Source of the DNA: an uncultured Collinsella sp.
GTDB lineage: Bacteria > Actinomycetota > Coriobacteriia > Coriobacteriales > Coriobacteriaceae
Reading direction: 5' to 3'
DNA length: 25,484 bases
Assembly: GCA_902478935.1 (NCBI GenBank)
Contig: CABSMV010000013.1
Span: 1-25,484 of the forward strand
The notes below the pieces were generated by a model, which did not search any database, was not told the origin of the DNA, and worked only from the letters and a program-made list of their open reading frames with translations. Below, piece by piece: positions 1 through 7,928 of the stretch; within the stretch, counting starts at the first letter, position 1; each line of letters opens with the position of its first letter. The translations under genes were made by a program, and so were the position numbers.

Positions 1-50
1 TTTCAAGCAGAAGACGGCATACGAGATGCTCAGGAGTCTCGTGGGCTCGG
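1..50. other. Illumina P7/i7/Nextera read-2 adapter (not genomic)
   Basis: Positions 4-27 match the Illumina P7 flow-cell sequence. Positions 28-35 (GCTCAGGA) fit an 8-base i7 index (Nextera N704 in adapter orientation). Positions 36-50 (GTCTCGTGGGCTCGG) match the 5' part of the Nextera read-2 primer. The 19-base mosaic end that should follow is absent, and coding sequence begins directly. This suggests the index primer misprimed on a genomic GGCTCGG-like site. The last few bases could therefore also be native. Confidence 0.97.
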
Positions 51-1024
51 AGCTGACGGCCGAGGACCTCGATGTCGACCGCACTTTGCGCCCCCAGCGC
101 CTGGACGACTACTGTGGCCAGGAGCACATCAAGCAGAGCCTGCGCGTGTTGATCGAGGCGGCACAGAGCCGTGGCGAGACGCTCGACCACGTGATCTTCT
201 CGGGTCCTCCGGGTCTGGGCAAGACCACGCTGGCCACCGTTATCGCCAACGAGTTGGGCGCTCAGATCAAGACCACGAGTGGCCCTGCCATCGCGCGCAC
301 GGGCGACCTGGCGGCCATCCTTACTAACTTGCAGCCGGGTGATGTGCTGTTTATCGACGAGATCCACCGCCTCAACCGTTCGGTCGAGGAGGTCCTATAC
401 CCCGCGATGGAGGACTTTGCCCTCGATATCGTGATTGGCAAGGGTCCGGCGGCGCGCTCGATTCGCCTGGATATTCCCAAGTTTACGCTGGTGGCGGCAA
501 CGACCCGCTCAGGCATGTTGACCGGCCCGTTGCGCGACCGCTTTGGCATTTCATATCGCTTGGATTACTACACGGTCGAGGAACTCGCGCAGATTGTGAC
601 GCGCTCGGCGACTATCCTGGGTGTGACGATCGATCATCCCAGTGCGCTCGAGATCGGCTCGCGTTCGCGCGGCACGCCACGTCTTGCCAACCGCCTTCTC
701 AAGCGCGTGCGCGATTACGCACAGGTGTGCGGCAACGGCCCCATCGAGCTCGATATCTGCCGCCAGGCGCTCGAGTTCTTCGAGATCGACGAGCTCGGTC
801 TGGACTGGATGGATATTCGTATCTTGGAGACGCTCGCCAAGACGTTCTCCGGTCGTGCCGTGGGACTTACGACCCTTGCCAGCGCGGTGGGCGAGGACCC
901 GGGCACGCTCGAGGATGTCTATGAGCCCTATTTGCTGCAGTGCGGATTGATGATTCGTACGCCGCAGGGCCGTCAGGCAACCCTCCGCACCTTTGAGCAC
1001 CTGGGGATTGAACCTACCGTTTAG
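51..1024 (+). CDS. ruvB: Holliday junction branch migration helicase RuvB (5'-truncated)
   Basis: ATP-driven hexameric motor of the RuvAB branch-migration complex, acting on Holliday junctions in recombination and replication-fork repair. Counting residues from an in-frame ATG at 26, which lies inside the adapter, the sequence shows Walker A GPPGLGKT (60-67), Walker B with DEIH (111-114), sensor 1 AATTRSG (158-163), an arginine-finger RDRFG (170-174), and the C-terminal winged-helix region ending in RTPQGRQATLRTFEHLGI. Family length is about 335-350 residues, so only a short N-terminus is missing. Native homology starts around ELTAEDLDVDRTLRP. The ATG at 26 is not the true start, since the residues before GSELT are adapter-encoded. 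ruvA and ruvC would be expected upstream but lie outside the contig. No convincing terminator follows the stop codon. Confidence 0.96.
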
Positions 1025-1119
1025 GGCGTTTTGTTTTGGCGGGCTGTTGGGCTATCGCTGGGCATCGGGTAAACATATCGCCGTTCATCGGTTATGGGCG
1101 TTTTACTATTGCGCGCCCG

Positions 1120-1128
1120 TGCTATGCT
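1120..1128 (+). promoter_or_regulatory. Extended -10 promoter element for fhs
   Basis: TGC directly followed by TATGCT (1123-1128) forms an extended -10 box 41 bases upstream of the chosen fhs start. The -35 region is weak: TTTTAC at 1101-1106 has a 16-base spacer. It supports fhs being transcribed independently of ruvB. Confidence 0.5.
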
Positions 1129-1168
1129 GAATTGGTCTTTTTCTCATTCGGTAACGAAAGGACCGCCC

Positions 1169-2836
1169 ATGCCTACTGACATCGAAATCGCACGTTCTGT
1201 CACGCCGCTGCCCATTACCGAGGTGGCCAAGAACGCCGGCGTCGACGTTAAGCATCTGATTCCGTACGGCTTTGACAAGGCAAAGGTCGACTATTCCCTG
1301 CTCAACGAGCCGACCGATCACCAGGCCAAGCTCGTTCTCGTGACCGCCATCAACCCCACGCCCGCCGGCGAGGGTAAGACCACCACGACCATCGGTCTGG
1401 CCGACGGTCTTCGTCGTCGCGGCGTTAAGAGCGCCGTGGCCCTGCGCGAGCCTTCGCTCGGCCCCGTCTTTGGCGTTAAGGGCGGTGCTGCCGGTGGCGG
1501 CTGGGCTCAGGTGATCCCCATGGAGGATATCAACCTGCACTTTACCGGCGACTTCCACGCTATCGGTGCTGCCAACAACCTGCTGGCCGCCATGCTTGAT
1601 AACCACATCCAGCAGGGCAATCAGCTCGGTATTGACGTTAAGCGCATCACTTGGAAGCGCGTCGTCGATATGAACGACCGTCAGCTGCGCCACGTTATCG
1701 ACGGCATTGGCGGTAAGGCCCAGGGCGTGCCGCGCGAGGACGGCTTCGATATCACCGTCGCCTCTGAGGTCATGGCAATCCTGTGCCTGTCTACGAGCAT
1801 CAGCGACCTCAAGGAACGCTTGGGTGAGATTGTCGTCGGCTACAGCTTTGCCGGCGAGCCCGTCCGTGCCCGCGACCTTAAGGCCCAGGGTGCCATGGCC
1901 GCGTTGCTTAAGGACGCGCTCAAGCCCAACCTGGTGCAAACGCTCGAGGGCACGCCCGCGTTTGTCCACGGCGGTCCCTTCGCCAACATTGCCCACGGCT
2001 GCAACTCTATCATGGCCACGCGTATGGCGATGCGCTTTGGCGATGTCGCCATTACCGAGGCCGGCTTCGGTGCCGATCTGGGTGCCGAGAAGTTCCTCGA
2101 CATCAAGTGCCGCATGACGGGCGTTCGCCCCAGCGCTGTCGTGGTCGTCGCCACTGCCCGCGCGCTTAAGTACAACGGCGGTGTCGCCAAGGCCGACCTC
2201 AACGAGGAGAACCTCGAGGCCCTCAAGGCCGGCATGCCCAACCTGCTGCGCCACGTCGATAACATCCAGAATGTCTACGGTCTGCCTTGTGTGGTCGCCA
2301 TCAACCGCTTCCCGACGGACACCGAGGCCGAGCTCGAGCTCATCGAGTCCGAGTGCCAGAAGCTCGGCGTCAACGTTAAGCTTTCCGAGGTCTGGGCCAA
2401 GGGCGGCGAGGGCGCGCTCGAGCTGGCCGATGAGGTCATGCGTCTGATTGAGCAGCCGAGCGAGCTCAAGTTTGCCTATGAGGACGGCGCCGATGTCGCT
2501 GATGCCCTCGAGGCCGTTGCTACCAAGGTCTACCGCGCCGATGGCGTTGACTTTACGCCGGCCGCCAAGCGCCAGCTCGCCGAGCTGCGCGAGAATGGCT
2601 TTGGCAACCTGCCGGTGTGCGTCGCCAAGACGCAGTACAGCTTTAGCGACAACGCCAAGGCCCTGGGCGCTCCCGAGAACTTCCGCATCACGGTGCGTGA
2701 GCTCAAGGTTTCCGCCGGTGCCCACTTTGTGGTCGCACTGACTGGCAGCGTTCTGACCATGCCGGGCCTGCCCAAGGTCCCCGCGGCCGAGAACATCGAC
2801 GTCGACAACGACGGCAACATCACCGGTCTGTTCTAA
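1169..2836 (+). CDS. fhs: Formate--tetrahydrofolate ligase
   Basis: Cytosolic enzyme that makes 10-formyl-tetrahydrofolate from formate, THF and ATP, the entry point for formate into one-carbon metabolism. The 555-residue product matches the normal family length (about 555-560). The nucleotide-binding loop TPAGEGKTT is at residues 64-72, followed by the conserved GLADGL segment, EPSLGPVFGVKGGAAGGG, and the substrate-site stretch FTGDFHAI. The start at 1169 is preferred over an in-frame ATG at 1094. It has a GAAAGGA ribosome binding site at 1155-1161 and gives the usual MPTDIEIA N-terminus, while the longer version would include the promoter. It is monocistronic, with its own promoter and a strong terminator. 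The next enzymes of the route, fchA and folD, lie about 10 kb downstream in this window. Confidence 0.98.
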   Translation: MPTDIEIARSVTPLPITEVAKNAGVDVKHLIPYGFDKAKVDYSLLNEPTDHQAKLVLVTAINPTPAGEGKTTTTIGLADGLRRRGVKSAVALREPSLGPVFGVKGGAAGGGWAQVIPMEDINLHFTGDFHAIGAANNLLAAMLDNHIQQGNQLGIDVKRITWKRVVDMNDRQLRHVIDGIGGKAQGVPREDGFDITVASEVMAILCLSTSISDLKERLGEIVVGYSFAGEPVRARDLKAQGAMAALLKDALKPNLVQTLEGTPAFVHGGPFANIAHGCNSIMATRMAMRFGDVAITEAGFGADLGAEKFLDIKCRMTGVRPSAVVVVATARALKYNGGVAKADLNEENLEALKAGMPNLLRHVDNIQNVYGLPCVVAINRFPTDTEAELELIESECQKLGVNVKLSEVWAKGGEGALELADEVMRLIEQPSELKFAYEDGADVADALEAVATKVYRADGVDFTPAAKRQLAELRENGFGNLPVCVAKTQYSFSDNAKALGAPENFRITVRELKVSAGAHFVVALTGSVLTMPGLPKVPAAENIDVDNDGNITGLF

Positions 2837-2861
2837 GTCTGCTGTCCATAGCTGCTAGCCC

Positions 2862-2897
2862 GCCCCGCCGTGCCCACAAGGCCCGGCGGGGCTTTTT
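2862..2897 (+). terminator. Rho-independent terminator after fhs
   Basis: Perfect 9-bp GC stem, GCCCCGCCG (2862-2870) with CGGCGGGGC (2884-2892), a 13-base loop, then five T residues (2893-2897). It lies 26 bases after the fhs stop codon. Confidence 0.93.
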
Positions 2898-2964
2898 GAT
2901 CCTTGGACCCGCGCATGTCTTGTAGATACCGACGGACTCTGCCCATCATAGGCTTTTGCGCGGG

Positions 2965-2970
2965 TAGAAT
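2965..2970 (+). promoter_or_regulatory. Putative -10 box (TAGAAT) for the membrane protein gene
   Basis: TAGAAT sits 46 bases before the ATG at 3016 and downstream of the fhs terminator, so a new promoter is needed here. No good -35 hexamer is visible. Confidence 0.4.
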
Positions 2971-3015
2971 GCATGGATAACTTGAGGCTCACGCGCGACG
3001 GAAAGGAATCGTTGC

Positions 3016-4005
3016 ATGGATCAGGACAAGACAACCGTGATGGGCGGCTACGGTTCCGCGCAGGCTGGCGATAGCGCCGATGCGACCCGCGTTGTTCCCA
3101 ACCCCGGTTATACCGACCCCGCCGCGACGCAGCCTTCTACCGAGCCCACCCGGGTTATGGGCTATGGCGACACGGTGCAGGATCCTTACGCTGCATCTTC
3201 GCAAGGCCCCTATGGCAACGCAGGTCCGGATCCGTTTGATTACGCGCCGCAGGATTCTTATGCTGCCTCGACGCCGAATCCCTATGGTGACCTGCCGCAA
3301 AATCCCATTCCGCAGCCTCAGCAGACGACGTATATGCCTCGTACGGCGCAGCCTCGCTACGAGTCGCGCGAGCCGTATCGCGAGTACCCCAAGTCGATTC
3401 CGCAATATGGCGAGGACGAGGAGAAGAGGCCGTCGCGTTCGTCGAGCGTGATCAAGAAGATCCTCATCGTGCTGGCGATCTTCTTTGCGCTGTCGGTTGT
3501 GTTTGCCATCGTGTCGGGCATGCTCAACAAGCGGGGGAACTCAACGGCCGATACCGCTGCCGAGCAAACCGAGTCCGCCTCGTCTAGCACCGTCGATCTG
3601 AGCGATATCCCGGGGCAGTACTGGTCCAACGCCAAGAAGCTTCTCAAGTCGCGCGGCGCTGATCTTTCGAATGCCGTGGTCCTGACTGATGATGGCTCAA
3701 CGCCCGTCGTCGATGCCAACTGGGTCGTTACTTCTGCCTACTATAACGACAGCGGCAACCTCGAAATTCAACTCACGCACAAGAACAGCTCGGGCAACTC
3801 GTCCGACGGACAAAGCGGTACCGACAGCTCGAGCTCCAATACGCTGGAGGACTTGAGCAACAAGGCACAGGAGTTGGGAGACAAGGCGCAAGAGCTGGGC
3901 GACACGGCACAAAACCTGGGCGATACCGCGCAGAACTTGGGCGGCATGGCGACGGATGCCTGGAACGCCCTGCAAAACGGCATCTCGGGCGCGCAGGGAA
4001 ACTAG
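3016..4005 (+). CDS. Single-pass membrane protein, Pro/Tyr/Thr-rich N-terminus, PASTA-like outer domain
   Basis: Function unknown. The 329-residue protein has four visible parts. Residues 1-140 are low-complexity and rich in P, Y, Q, T and S, with three related threonine motifs (TTVMGGYG at 6-13, TRVVPNPGY at 24-32, TRVMGYG at 45-51) and two YAAS...PYG units. A transmembrane helix spans about 149-170, preceded by RSSSVIKK, which places the N-terminus in the cytoplasm. Residues 195-256 (DIPGQYWSNAKKLLKSRGAD...) resemble a degenerate PASTA module, with the pattern DIPG...AKKLLKSRG...LEIQLTHK. A serine/glycine linker then leads to heptad-like repeats (KAQELGD/TAQNLGD, 283-310), likely coiled coil. 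The start has a GAAAGGA ribosome binding site at 3001-3007. A cell-envelope sensor or scaffold regulated by Ser/Thr kinases is only a guess. Confidence 0.85.
   Translation: MDQDKTTVMGGYGSAQAGDSADATRVVPNPGYTDPAATQPSTEPTRVMGYGDTVQDPYAASSQGPYGNAGPDPFDYAPQDSYAASTPNPYGDLPQNPIPQPQQTTYMPRTAQPRYESREPYREYPKSIPQYGEDEEKRPSRSSSVIKKILIVLAIFFALSVVFAIVSGMLNKRGNSTADTAAEQTESASSSTVDLSDIPGQYWSNAKKLLKSRGADLSNAVVLTDDGSTPVVDANWVVTSAYYNDSGNLEIQLTHKNSSGNSSDGQSGTDSSSSNTLEDLSNKAQELGDKAQELGDTAQNLGDTAQNLGGMATDAWNALQNGISGAQGN
3848..3945 (+). repeat. In-frame heptad repeats (K/T-A-Q-E/N-L-G-D)
   Basis: Four tandem 7-residue units, KAQELGD, KAQELGD, TAQNLGD and TAQNLGG, near the C-terminus of the 3016-4005 protein. The 21-base units are visibly related at DNA level, so unit number may vary between strains. 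Confidence 0.75.
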
Positions 4006-4017
4006 CTGTTAAGCAGG

Positions 4018-5199
4018 CTACAGCTGCTCGGCCGGACGGTCGGGCGAGCTGAAGCCCGAGTCAAACGTAACGACGCATGAGGCATCGGGCCGGCGCTCGT
4101 GCACGATGCGCGTGACGAGCTCCAGCAGCTCCTCGTCGGATATGTCAAAGCCGTCGGGACGCACCAGGTCAAACGAAACGAACCCGTCGTGCTCGTGCAG
4201 GTCGTGGATGGAGAGCGCGGGATCGATCTGCATGACGCCGCGCTTGACCCAGCCGCGCAGGTCGTCGCCGGTGGTGGCGATGGGGTCGCAGTGCAGCGTG
4301 ATGCCGATGCCCATCTGGCGCTTGATGTCGTGCTCGATGGTGTCCAGGATCTCGTGGTGCTCAAACGCGTCGCCCTCGCCGGGCATCTCCACGTGGGCGC
4401 TGGCAAACTGACGACCGGGGCCGTAGTCGTGCACCATGAGGTCGTGTGTGCCCAAGACCTGCGGATAGGACATGATCTTGTCGCGGATTGCCTGGACGAG
4501 CTTGGGGTCGGGCGCTTGCCCCAGCAACGGGCTGATGGCGTCGCGCACCAGGCCCAGACCGCTGATGCAGATGAAGATGCCCACACCCAGGCCTGCCCAG
4601 CCATCGAGATCAAAGCCGGTCGTCTGCGAAATAAGCGCCGCCACCAAGACCGAGCCCGAGGTGATGACGTCGTTTTTGGAGTCCTGCGCCGTGGCGATGA
4701 GCGTTTCGGAATCGATGCGGTTACCCAGTGCGCGGTTGAACGCGGCCATCCAGAATTTGACGAGCATGGACAGAACAAGGGCAGCCATGGAGAGCGCCGA
4801 ATACACTGTGGGCGAGGGCTTGATGATCTTGGTGACCGACTCGAGGATTAGGTTGATGCCGACGGCACAAACCAGGACGGCGACAAACAGACCAGCCAGG
4901 TACTCGTAGCGGCCGTGGCCGTAAGGGTGGCCCTCGTCTGCCGGGCGGCTGGCAAGGCGGAACCCGAGCAGACTCACGATGTTGCTCGAGGCATCGGAGA
5001 GGTTGTTGAAAGCGTCGGCGATGAGGGAGACGGAACCGGCGAGCAGGCCCGCGATGCCCTTGGCCAGGCACAGGGTGATGTTGAGGCCAATGCAGATGAG
5101 GCTTGCGGCAAAACCCGCGTTGGTGCGGCAAGATGCATCGACCGGCTCGTCCTCGCTGCCGGGAACAAGCGTATGTACCAGCCGATTTACTAATAGCAT
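4018..5199 (-). CDS. Cation diffusion facilitator (CDF) family transporter, probably Mn2+-type
   Basis: Divalent-metal/proton antiporter of the inner membrane that exports metal to prevent toxicity. The 393 residues fit the CDF family: about six membrane spans in residues 30-225, then a cytoplasmic ferredoxin-like domain. Metal site A is visible as D62xxxN66 in helix 2 (ADAFNNLSDA) and D173xxxD177 in helix 5 (QDSKNDV). Zinc exporters usually carry His-Asp in helix 5. An Asp-Asp pair there with an Asn in helix 2 is typical of the manganese branch, so Mn2+ is inferred. The loop GHPYGHGRYEYLAGL (90-104) is a family hallmark. The start is ATG 5199 with GAGGAG eight bases upstream. It is convergent with the preceding gene, the stop codons being 12 bases apart, with no terminator seen between them. 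Confidence 0.93.
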   Translation of the reverse strand: MLLVNRLVHTLVPGSEDEPVDASCRTNAGFAASLICIGLNITLCLAKGIAGLLAGSVSLIADAFNNLSDASSNIVSLLGFRLASRPADEGHPYGHGRYEYLAGLFVAVLVCAVGINLILESVTKIIKPSPTVYSALSMAALVLSMLVKFWMAAFNRALGNRIDSETLIATAQDSKNDVITSGSVLVAALISQTTGFDLDGWAGLGVGIFICISGLGLVRDAISPLLGQAPDPKLVQAIRDKIMSYPQVLGTHDLMVHDYGPGRQFASAHVEMPGEGDAFEHHEILDTIEHDIKRQMGIGITLHCDPIATTGDDLRGWVKRGVMQIDPALSIHDLHEHDGFVSFDLVRPDGFDISDEELLELVTRIVHERRPDASCVVTFDSGFSSPDRPAEQL

Positions 5200-5231
5200 G
5201 GCGTATCTCCTCGCATTCTTGTTAAGGGGAT

Positions 5232-5237
5232 AGTGTA
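5232..5237 (-). promoter_or_regulatory. Putative -10 box (TACACT) for the CDF gene
   Basis: On the minus strand GCTACACT lies 33 bases upstream of the CDF start codon. The -35 region is not recognisable. Confidence 0.4.
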
Positions 5238-5369
5238 GCTCGCGCGGGGGCGCCGTGCACCGATGCTCAGAAAATGCAGCAATAGTCTGCCGGCGCTAAC
5301 GAGCGAGCCTTTTCGTCTGCCTGGGTGGTCCATTTTGGGCCACATGGGTATGGGCATGTGCCTGTTTGC

Positions 5370-5388
5370 TCGACATACTTAATGTCGA
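5370..5388. promoter_or_regulatory. 19-bp palindrome in divergent promoter region
   Basis: Perfect inverted repeat TCGACAT (5370-5376), 5-base spacer, ATGTCGA (5382-5388). It lies between the divergent CDF exporter and zinc-ribbon genes, 28 bases before the zinc-ribbon start. This is the size and placement of an operator for a dimeric repressor. The regulator is unknown. It does not match the actinobacterial LexA box. Confidence 0.45.
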
Positions 5389-5416
5389 CAGCCCCTGTGC
5401 AAAGGAGGACGTTTCC

Positions 5417-6754
5417 ATGGACGAGATGTTTGCCATTAAATGTCAAAACTGCGGCGGCCCTATGTACTCGCACCAAGCTAAGCGCAGCTTTGAGTGCGCT
5501 TATTGCGGTGCGGTCATTCCGTGGCAGGCGGACGCCGGGGAGCCCAAGAGCGCTTTGGGCATTCGCCATACGCCGTTGACGGTGGTGGATGGACTGCTCA
5601 AGCTCACACATGTGTCGCAACTCGAGCGCCCGGAGGACCCGGACTGGTATTTTTTCAATTCGCACTGGCGCAATCAGTCGGTCCTGGAACATCTGCTGTG
5701 GGAGGATCGCGGCACGGCGCAAGAGTTCCAAGAGGCTACGCATGTGAGCATTCCTTGCCCCTTCTGCGGAGCGTCCTTTGAGGGCGAGTCAACGCAGCGT
5801 GTGTTTGAGTGCCCGTCCTGCGGCAACAAGATCGGCATTGCCGACCTGCTCAAGCCCGGTACCTTCAGCAAGCGTCTGACCATGGGCGTGGGTGCAGAGT
5901 ATGTGCCGGAGCAGGGCATTCCCTGCGAAATCTCGCCGCAGCAGGCACGTGCCAACGCACTGCAGCTGGTGCGCCAGTACCCCGACGCCTTTGCCGGGCA
6001 CGACGTGGAAGACGCGATCCAAAACGACATGATGCTCTTCTACTTCCCCATGGCGCTGGCGGACCTGCGCATGATGGCGAGCTTCCCGGGCAAGGGCCTG
6101 AGCAAGGAAGCCCTGGTGTACTACGAGGTGCTCGACTGGGCATACCCCAGGGCAAACTACCTGGACGTTCGCCTCATGGGCATTTTGGAGCCGTGGGACT
6201 TTGCCAAGGTTGGGCCGTTCGATCCCGCCATGCAGGAAGGCGACTTCCGCGTTGTCTCTGTCGATGCGTCTACCAAGGACCAGGTGGTCATTGATAAGTT
6301 GGCGCTCGACGTTGCGGGCAACGACGCCGAGGCTGTACTGGGGCTCAATAAAAAGAGCATCCGCACCTGGGCGCGCAAGGCCCGCAAGCACAAGGACGGC
6401 CTAGTTATGGTGCCGGTGTACTTTGTCGACCGTCCGGCAACGGATAGCCGCGACGGCGAGCAGGTGCGCATCGCCGTAAACGGCCAGACGGGCCGCGCGG
6501 CCGCGGTGGTGTTTAGCGACAAACGCGAGACGCATATTGTGGCGCCGCTCAGCCCGAGTCTGCATCTGTCCGGTGAGAGCACCGTGCACGCCACGCCCGT
6601 CGAGGTCAAATACGTTAAATCGCCGTTCCTGTACCAGATCGTGCGCCGTGGAGGCGGCGAGCAACCGCGCCAGGTTGCAGCCGCCGTCGAGGGTTCCTAC
6701 CGAGAGGAGAAGCCCAAACGTCGCGGCCTGCTGGGTGCGCTATTTGGGAAGTAG
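5417..6754 (+). CDS. Double zinc-ribbon protein of unknown function
   Basis: A 445-residue soluble protein. It has two four-cysteine zinc ribbons: C9/C12 with C27/C30 (CQNC...CAYC) and C114/C117 with C132/C135 (CPFC...CPSC). The rest is a large domain (about 150-425) that I do not recognise, ending in a basic tail KPKRRGLLGALFGK. No membrane segment or signal peptide is visible. The start at 5417 follows a near-perfect AAAGGAGG (5401-5408) and begins MDEMFAIKCQNC. An in-frame ATG at 5366 would add 17 residues across the palindrome and is rejected. Zinc ribbons of this kind occur in transcription- or translation-associated proteins and in Gram-positive zinc-ribbon families of unknown role. The neighbouring metal exporter makes a metal link conceivable but unproven. 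Confidence 0.85.
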   Translation: MDEMFAIKCQNCGGPMYSHQAKRSFECAYCGAVIPWQADAGEPKSALGIRHTPLTVVDGLLKLTHVSQLERPEDPDWYFFNSHWRNQSVLEHLLWEDRGTAQEFQEATHVSIPCPFCGASFEGESTQRVFECPSCGNKIGIADLLKPGTFSKRLTMGVGAEYVPEQGIPCEISPQQARANALQLVRQYPDAFAGHDVEDAIQNDMMLFYFPMALADLRMMASFPGKGLSKEALVYYEVLDWAYPRANYLDVRLMGILEPWDFAKVGPFDPAMQEGDFRVVSVDASTKDQVVIDKLALDVAGNDAEAVLGLNKKSIRTWARKARKHKDGLVMVPVYFVDRPATDSRDGEQVRIAVNGQTGRAAAVVFSDKRETHIVAPLSPSLHLSGESTVHATPVEVKYVKSPFLYQIVRRGGGEQPRQVAAAVEGSYREEKPKRRGLLGALFGK

Positions 6755-6821
6755 GGGAGTAGTGCTGGGGTGTCGGGCTGCATCACAAGGTCATTAGATG
6801 AATTTAAAAGTGCTGGGAACG

Positions 6822-6830
6822 TGCTAACAT
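6822..6830 (+). promoter_or_regulatory. Putative extended -10 (TGC-TAACAT) for the SHOCT gene
   Basis: TGCTAACAT lies 39 bases before the ATG at 6870. The AT-rich TTTAAA at 6803-6808 could serve as a poor -35, with a 16-base spacer. Confidence 0.4.
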
Positions 6831-6869
6831 TGCCGATAGTCTTAATCTTGTAGAAGCGGAGGCCGGATT

Positions 6870-7340
6870 ATGGGTTTTGCGGATCAGCAGCTTCAGATTC
6901 AGGTGCCGTATTCTCCTGACGACACGTTTAATGCCTTGAAGGCAGCTATGGAAAAGCTGCCTAAAGTAAAAGTTGATAGCGCATCGCCCACAACAAGAAC
7001 AGTTGTAGCTGAGATTGGTATGAGCCTTTGGTCCTGGGGTGAAAATATCAGTATTTCGGTTGTTCCAGTTGAAGGCGGATCTGGCGTTACTGTCAACTCA
7101 TCATCTAAGGTCAGGACAAACGTATTAAACGGGGGCAAAAATGCAAAGAATATTGCCGAGATAGTCGATGCCCTATCGAAGGAGCTCGAGCAGTATCCGC
7201 AGGTTTCACAGACTATTGAGACGCTGGCGGATAGTGGTGATGTAGTTGCAAGGCTTGAGAGACTTGCAACGCTGCGTGATAGTGGAGTACTTACCGAGGA
7301 AGAGTTTGCTGCAGAAAAGGAAAAAACCTTTCGTAACTAG
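6870..7340 (+). CDS. SHOCT-domain protein, function unknown
   Basis: A 156-residue soluble protein. Residues 1-110 form an alpha/beta domain (YSPDDTFNALKAAMEKLPKVKV..., TTRTVVAEIG, ISISVVPVEGG) that I cannot assign. Residues about 126-152 (ARLERLATLRDSGVLTEEEFAAEKEK) are a typical SHOCT short C-terminal domain. SHOCT domains end many otherwise unrelated bacterial proteins and are thought to mediate oligomerisation or interaction. The start is ATG 6870 with GGAGG at 6858-6862. Codon use is more AT-rich than in the surrounding genes (AAAGTAAAAGTT-type runs), as in the following hicBA/PH region, which suggests an accessory patch. Confidence 0.85.
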   Translation: MGFADQQLQIQVPYSPDDTFNALKAAMEKLPKVKVDSASPTTRTVVAEIGMSLWSWGENISISVVPVEGGSGVTVNSSSKVRTNVLNGGKNAKNIAEIVDALSKELEQYPQVSQTIETLADSGDVVARLERLATLRDSGVLTEEEFAAEKEKTFRN

Positions 7341-7403
7341 ACACGATGGCTGGATTTGTATTCTGCTATTGAACTTGTTTAAGCCAGGCTGAAAACATCG
7401 TGT
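7341..7403. terminator. Possible bidirectional stem-loop between SHOCT gene and hicB
   Basis: Perfect 8-bp inverted repeat ACACGATG (7341-7348) and CATCGTGT (7396-7403) encloses 47 bases between convergent genes. CTGG/CCAG may pair inside it. There is no strong T tract, so the terminator role is tentative. Confidence 0.3.
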
Positions 7404-7430
7404 GGAATAAAAGTGCGCAGTATCCTCGCC

Positions 7431-7883
7431 TTATACAACAATAGAGACCTCTTTCGGGCGTCCTGCCTTTGGGGCGTCGGCGAGTCGTGCCTCGATGGAG
7501 GCTTTGGACACCATGCGCTTGGTGCCGTCCTTCCAAGAATCCAACAGCCCAGCATTTATCAGCTGCGATACCCTTGCCGTGCTAACGCCAAGCATGCGAG
7601 CGGTGTCCGCCGCGGTGACGGCGGGGATGTCGCCGAGCTCGCGGCTGACGGCCACGGCGATAATCTTGCCGCCGTGTTGTGGCTGGTGTCCAAAGTCCGG
7701 CTCGGGAAGATCGACGCCGCCCATAAGGTGATCGTCGACCATACATGCGAGAAAATCGGCGGCGCTTTCGACAGCGTCGCTTAGGTCGGAGCCAAACGTT
7801 CCTCCTCCGCCCAGCGAGCCACATGGCACGGCATCGACCATGCCGTCCGAATCAAAGAACTCAAATTCCCATACGTAAACCAT
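7431..7883 (-). CDS. hicB: HicB-family antitoxin with C-terminal helix-turn-helix
   Basis: Antitoxin that binds and neutralises HicA and represses its own operon. The 150 residues show a degraded RNase-H-like HicB domain at residues 1-80 (VYVWEFEFFDSDG..., GGTFGSDLSDAVESAADFLACMVDDHL). A helix-turn-helix follows at about 89-111 (VTAADTARMLGVSTARVSQLINAGLL), with a basic tail. Start ATG 7883 has a strong AGGAGGT six bases upstream. It lies 45 bases downstream of hicA, the hicA-first order typical of the family. The HTH resembles an excisionase/MerR-like winged helix more than the usual HicB XRE or ribbon-helix-helix. The assignment depends partly on the neighbouring HicA. Confidence 0.8.
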   Translation of the reverse strand: MVYVWEFEFFDSDGMVDAVPCGSLGGGGTFGSDLSDAVESAADFLACMVDDHLMGGVDLPEPDFGHQPQHGGKIIAVAVSRELGDIPAVTAADTARMLGVSTARVSQLINAGLLDSWKDGTKRMVSKASIEARLADAPKAGRPKEVSIVV

Positions 7884-7928
7884 GTAAGACCTCCTCTAAA
7901 AAGCGATGCGAAATGTGATGAGGATGAG

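Noticed and set aside
1106..2725. 539-residue open frame antisense to fhs
   Set aside because: A GC-rich shadow of fhs. It has a low-complexity Leu/Gly/Asp/Val composition, no family motif and no ribosome binding site.
5370..5388. LexA/SOS box
   Set aside because: The palindrome TCGACAT-N5-ATGTCGA lacks the GAAC...GTTC half-sites of actinobacterial LexA operators.
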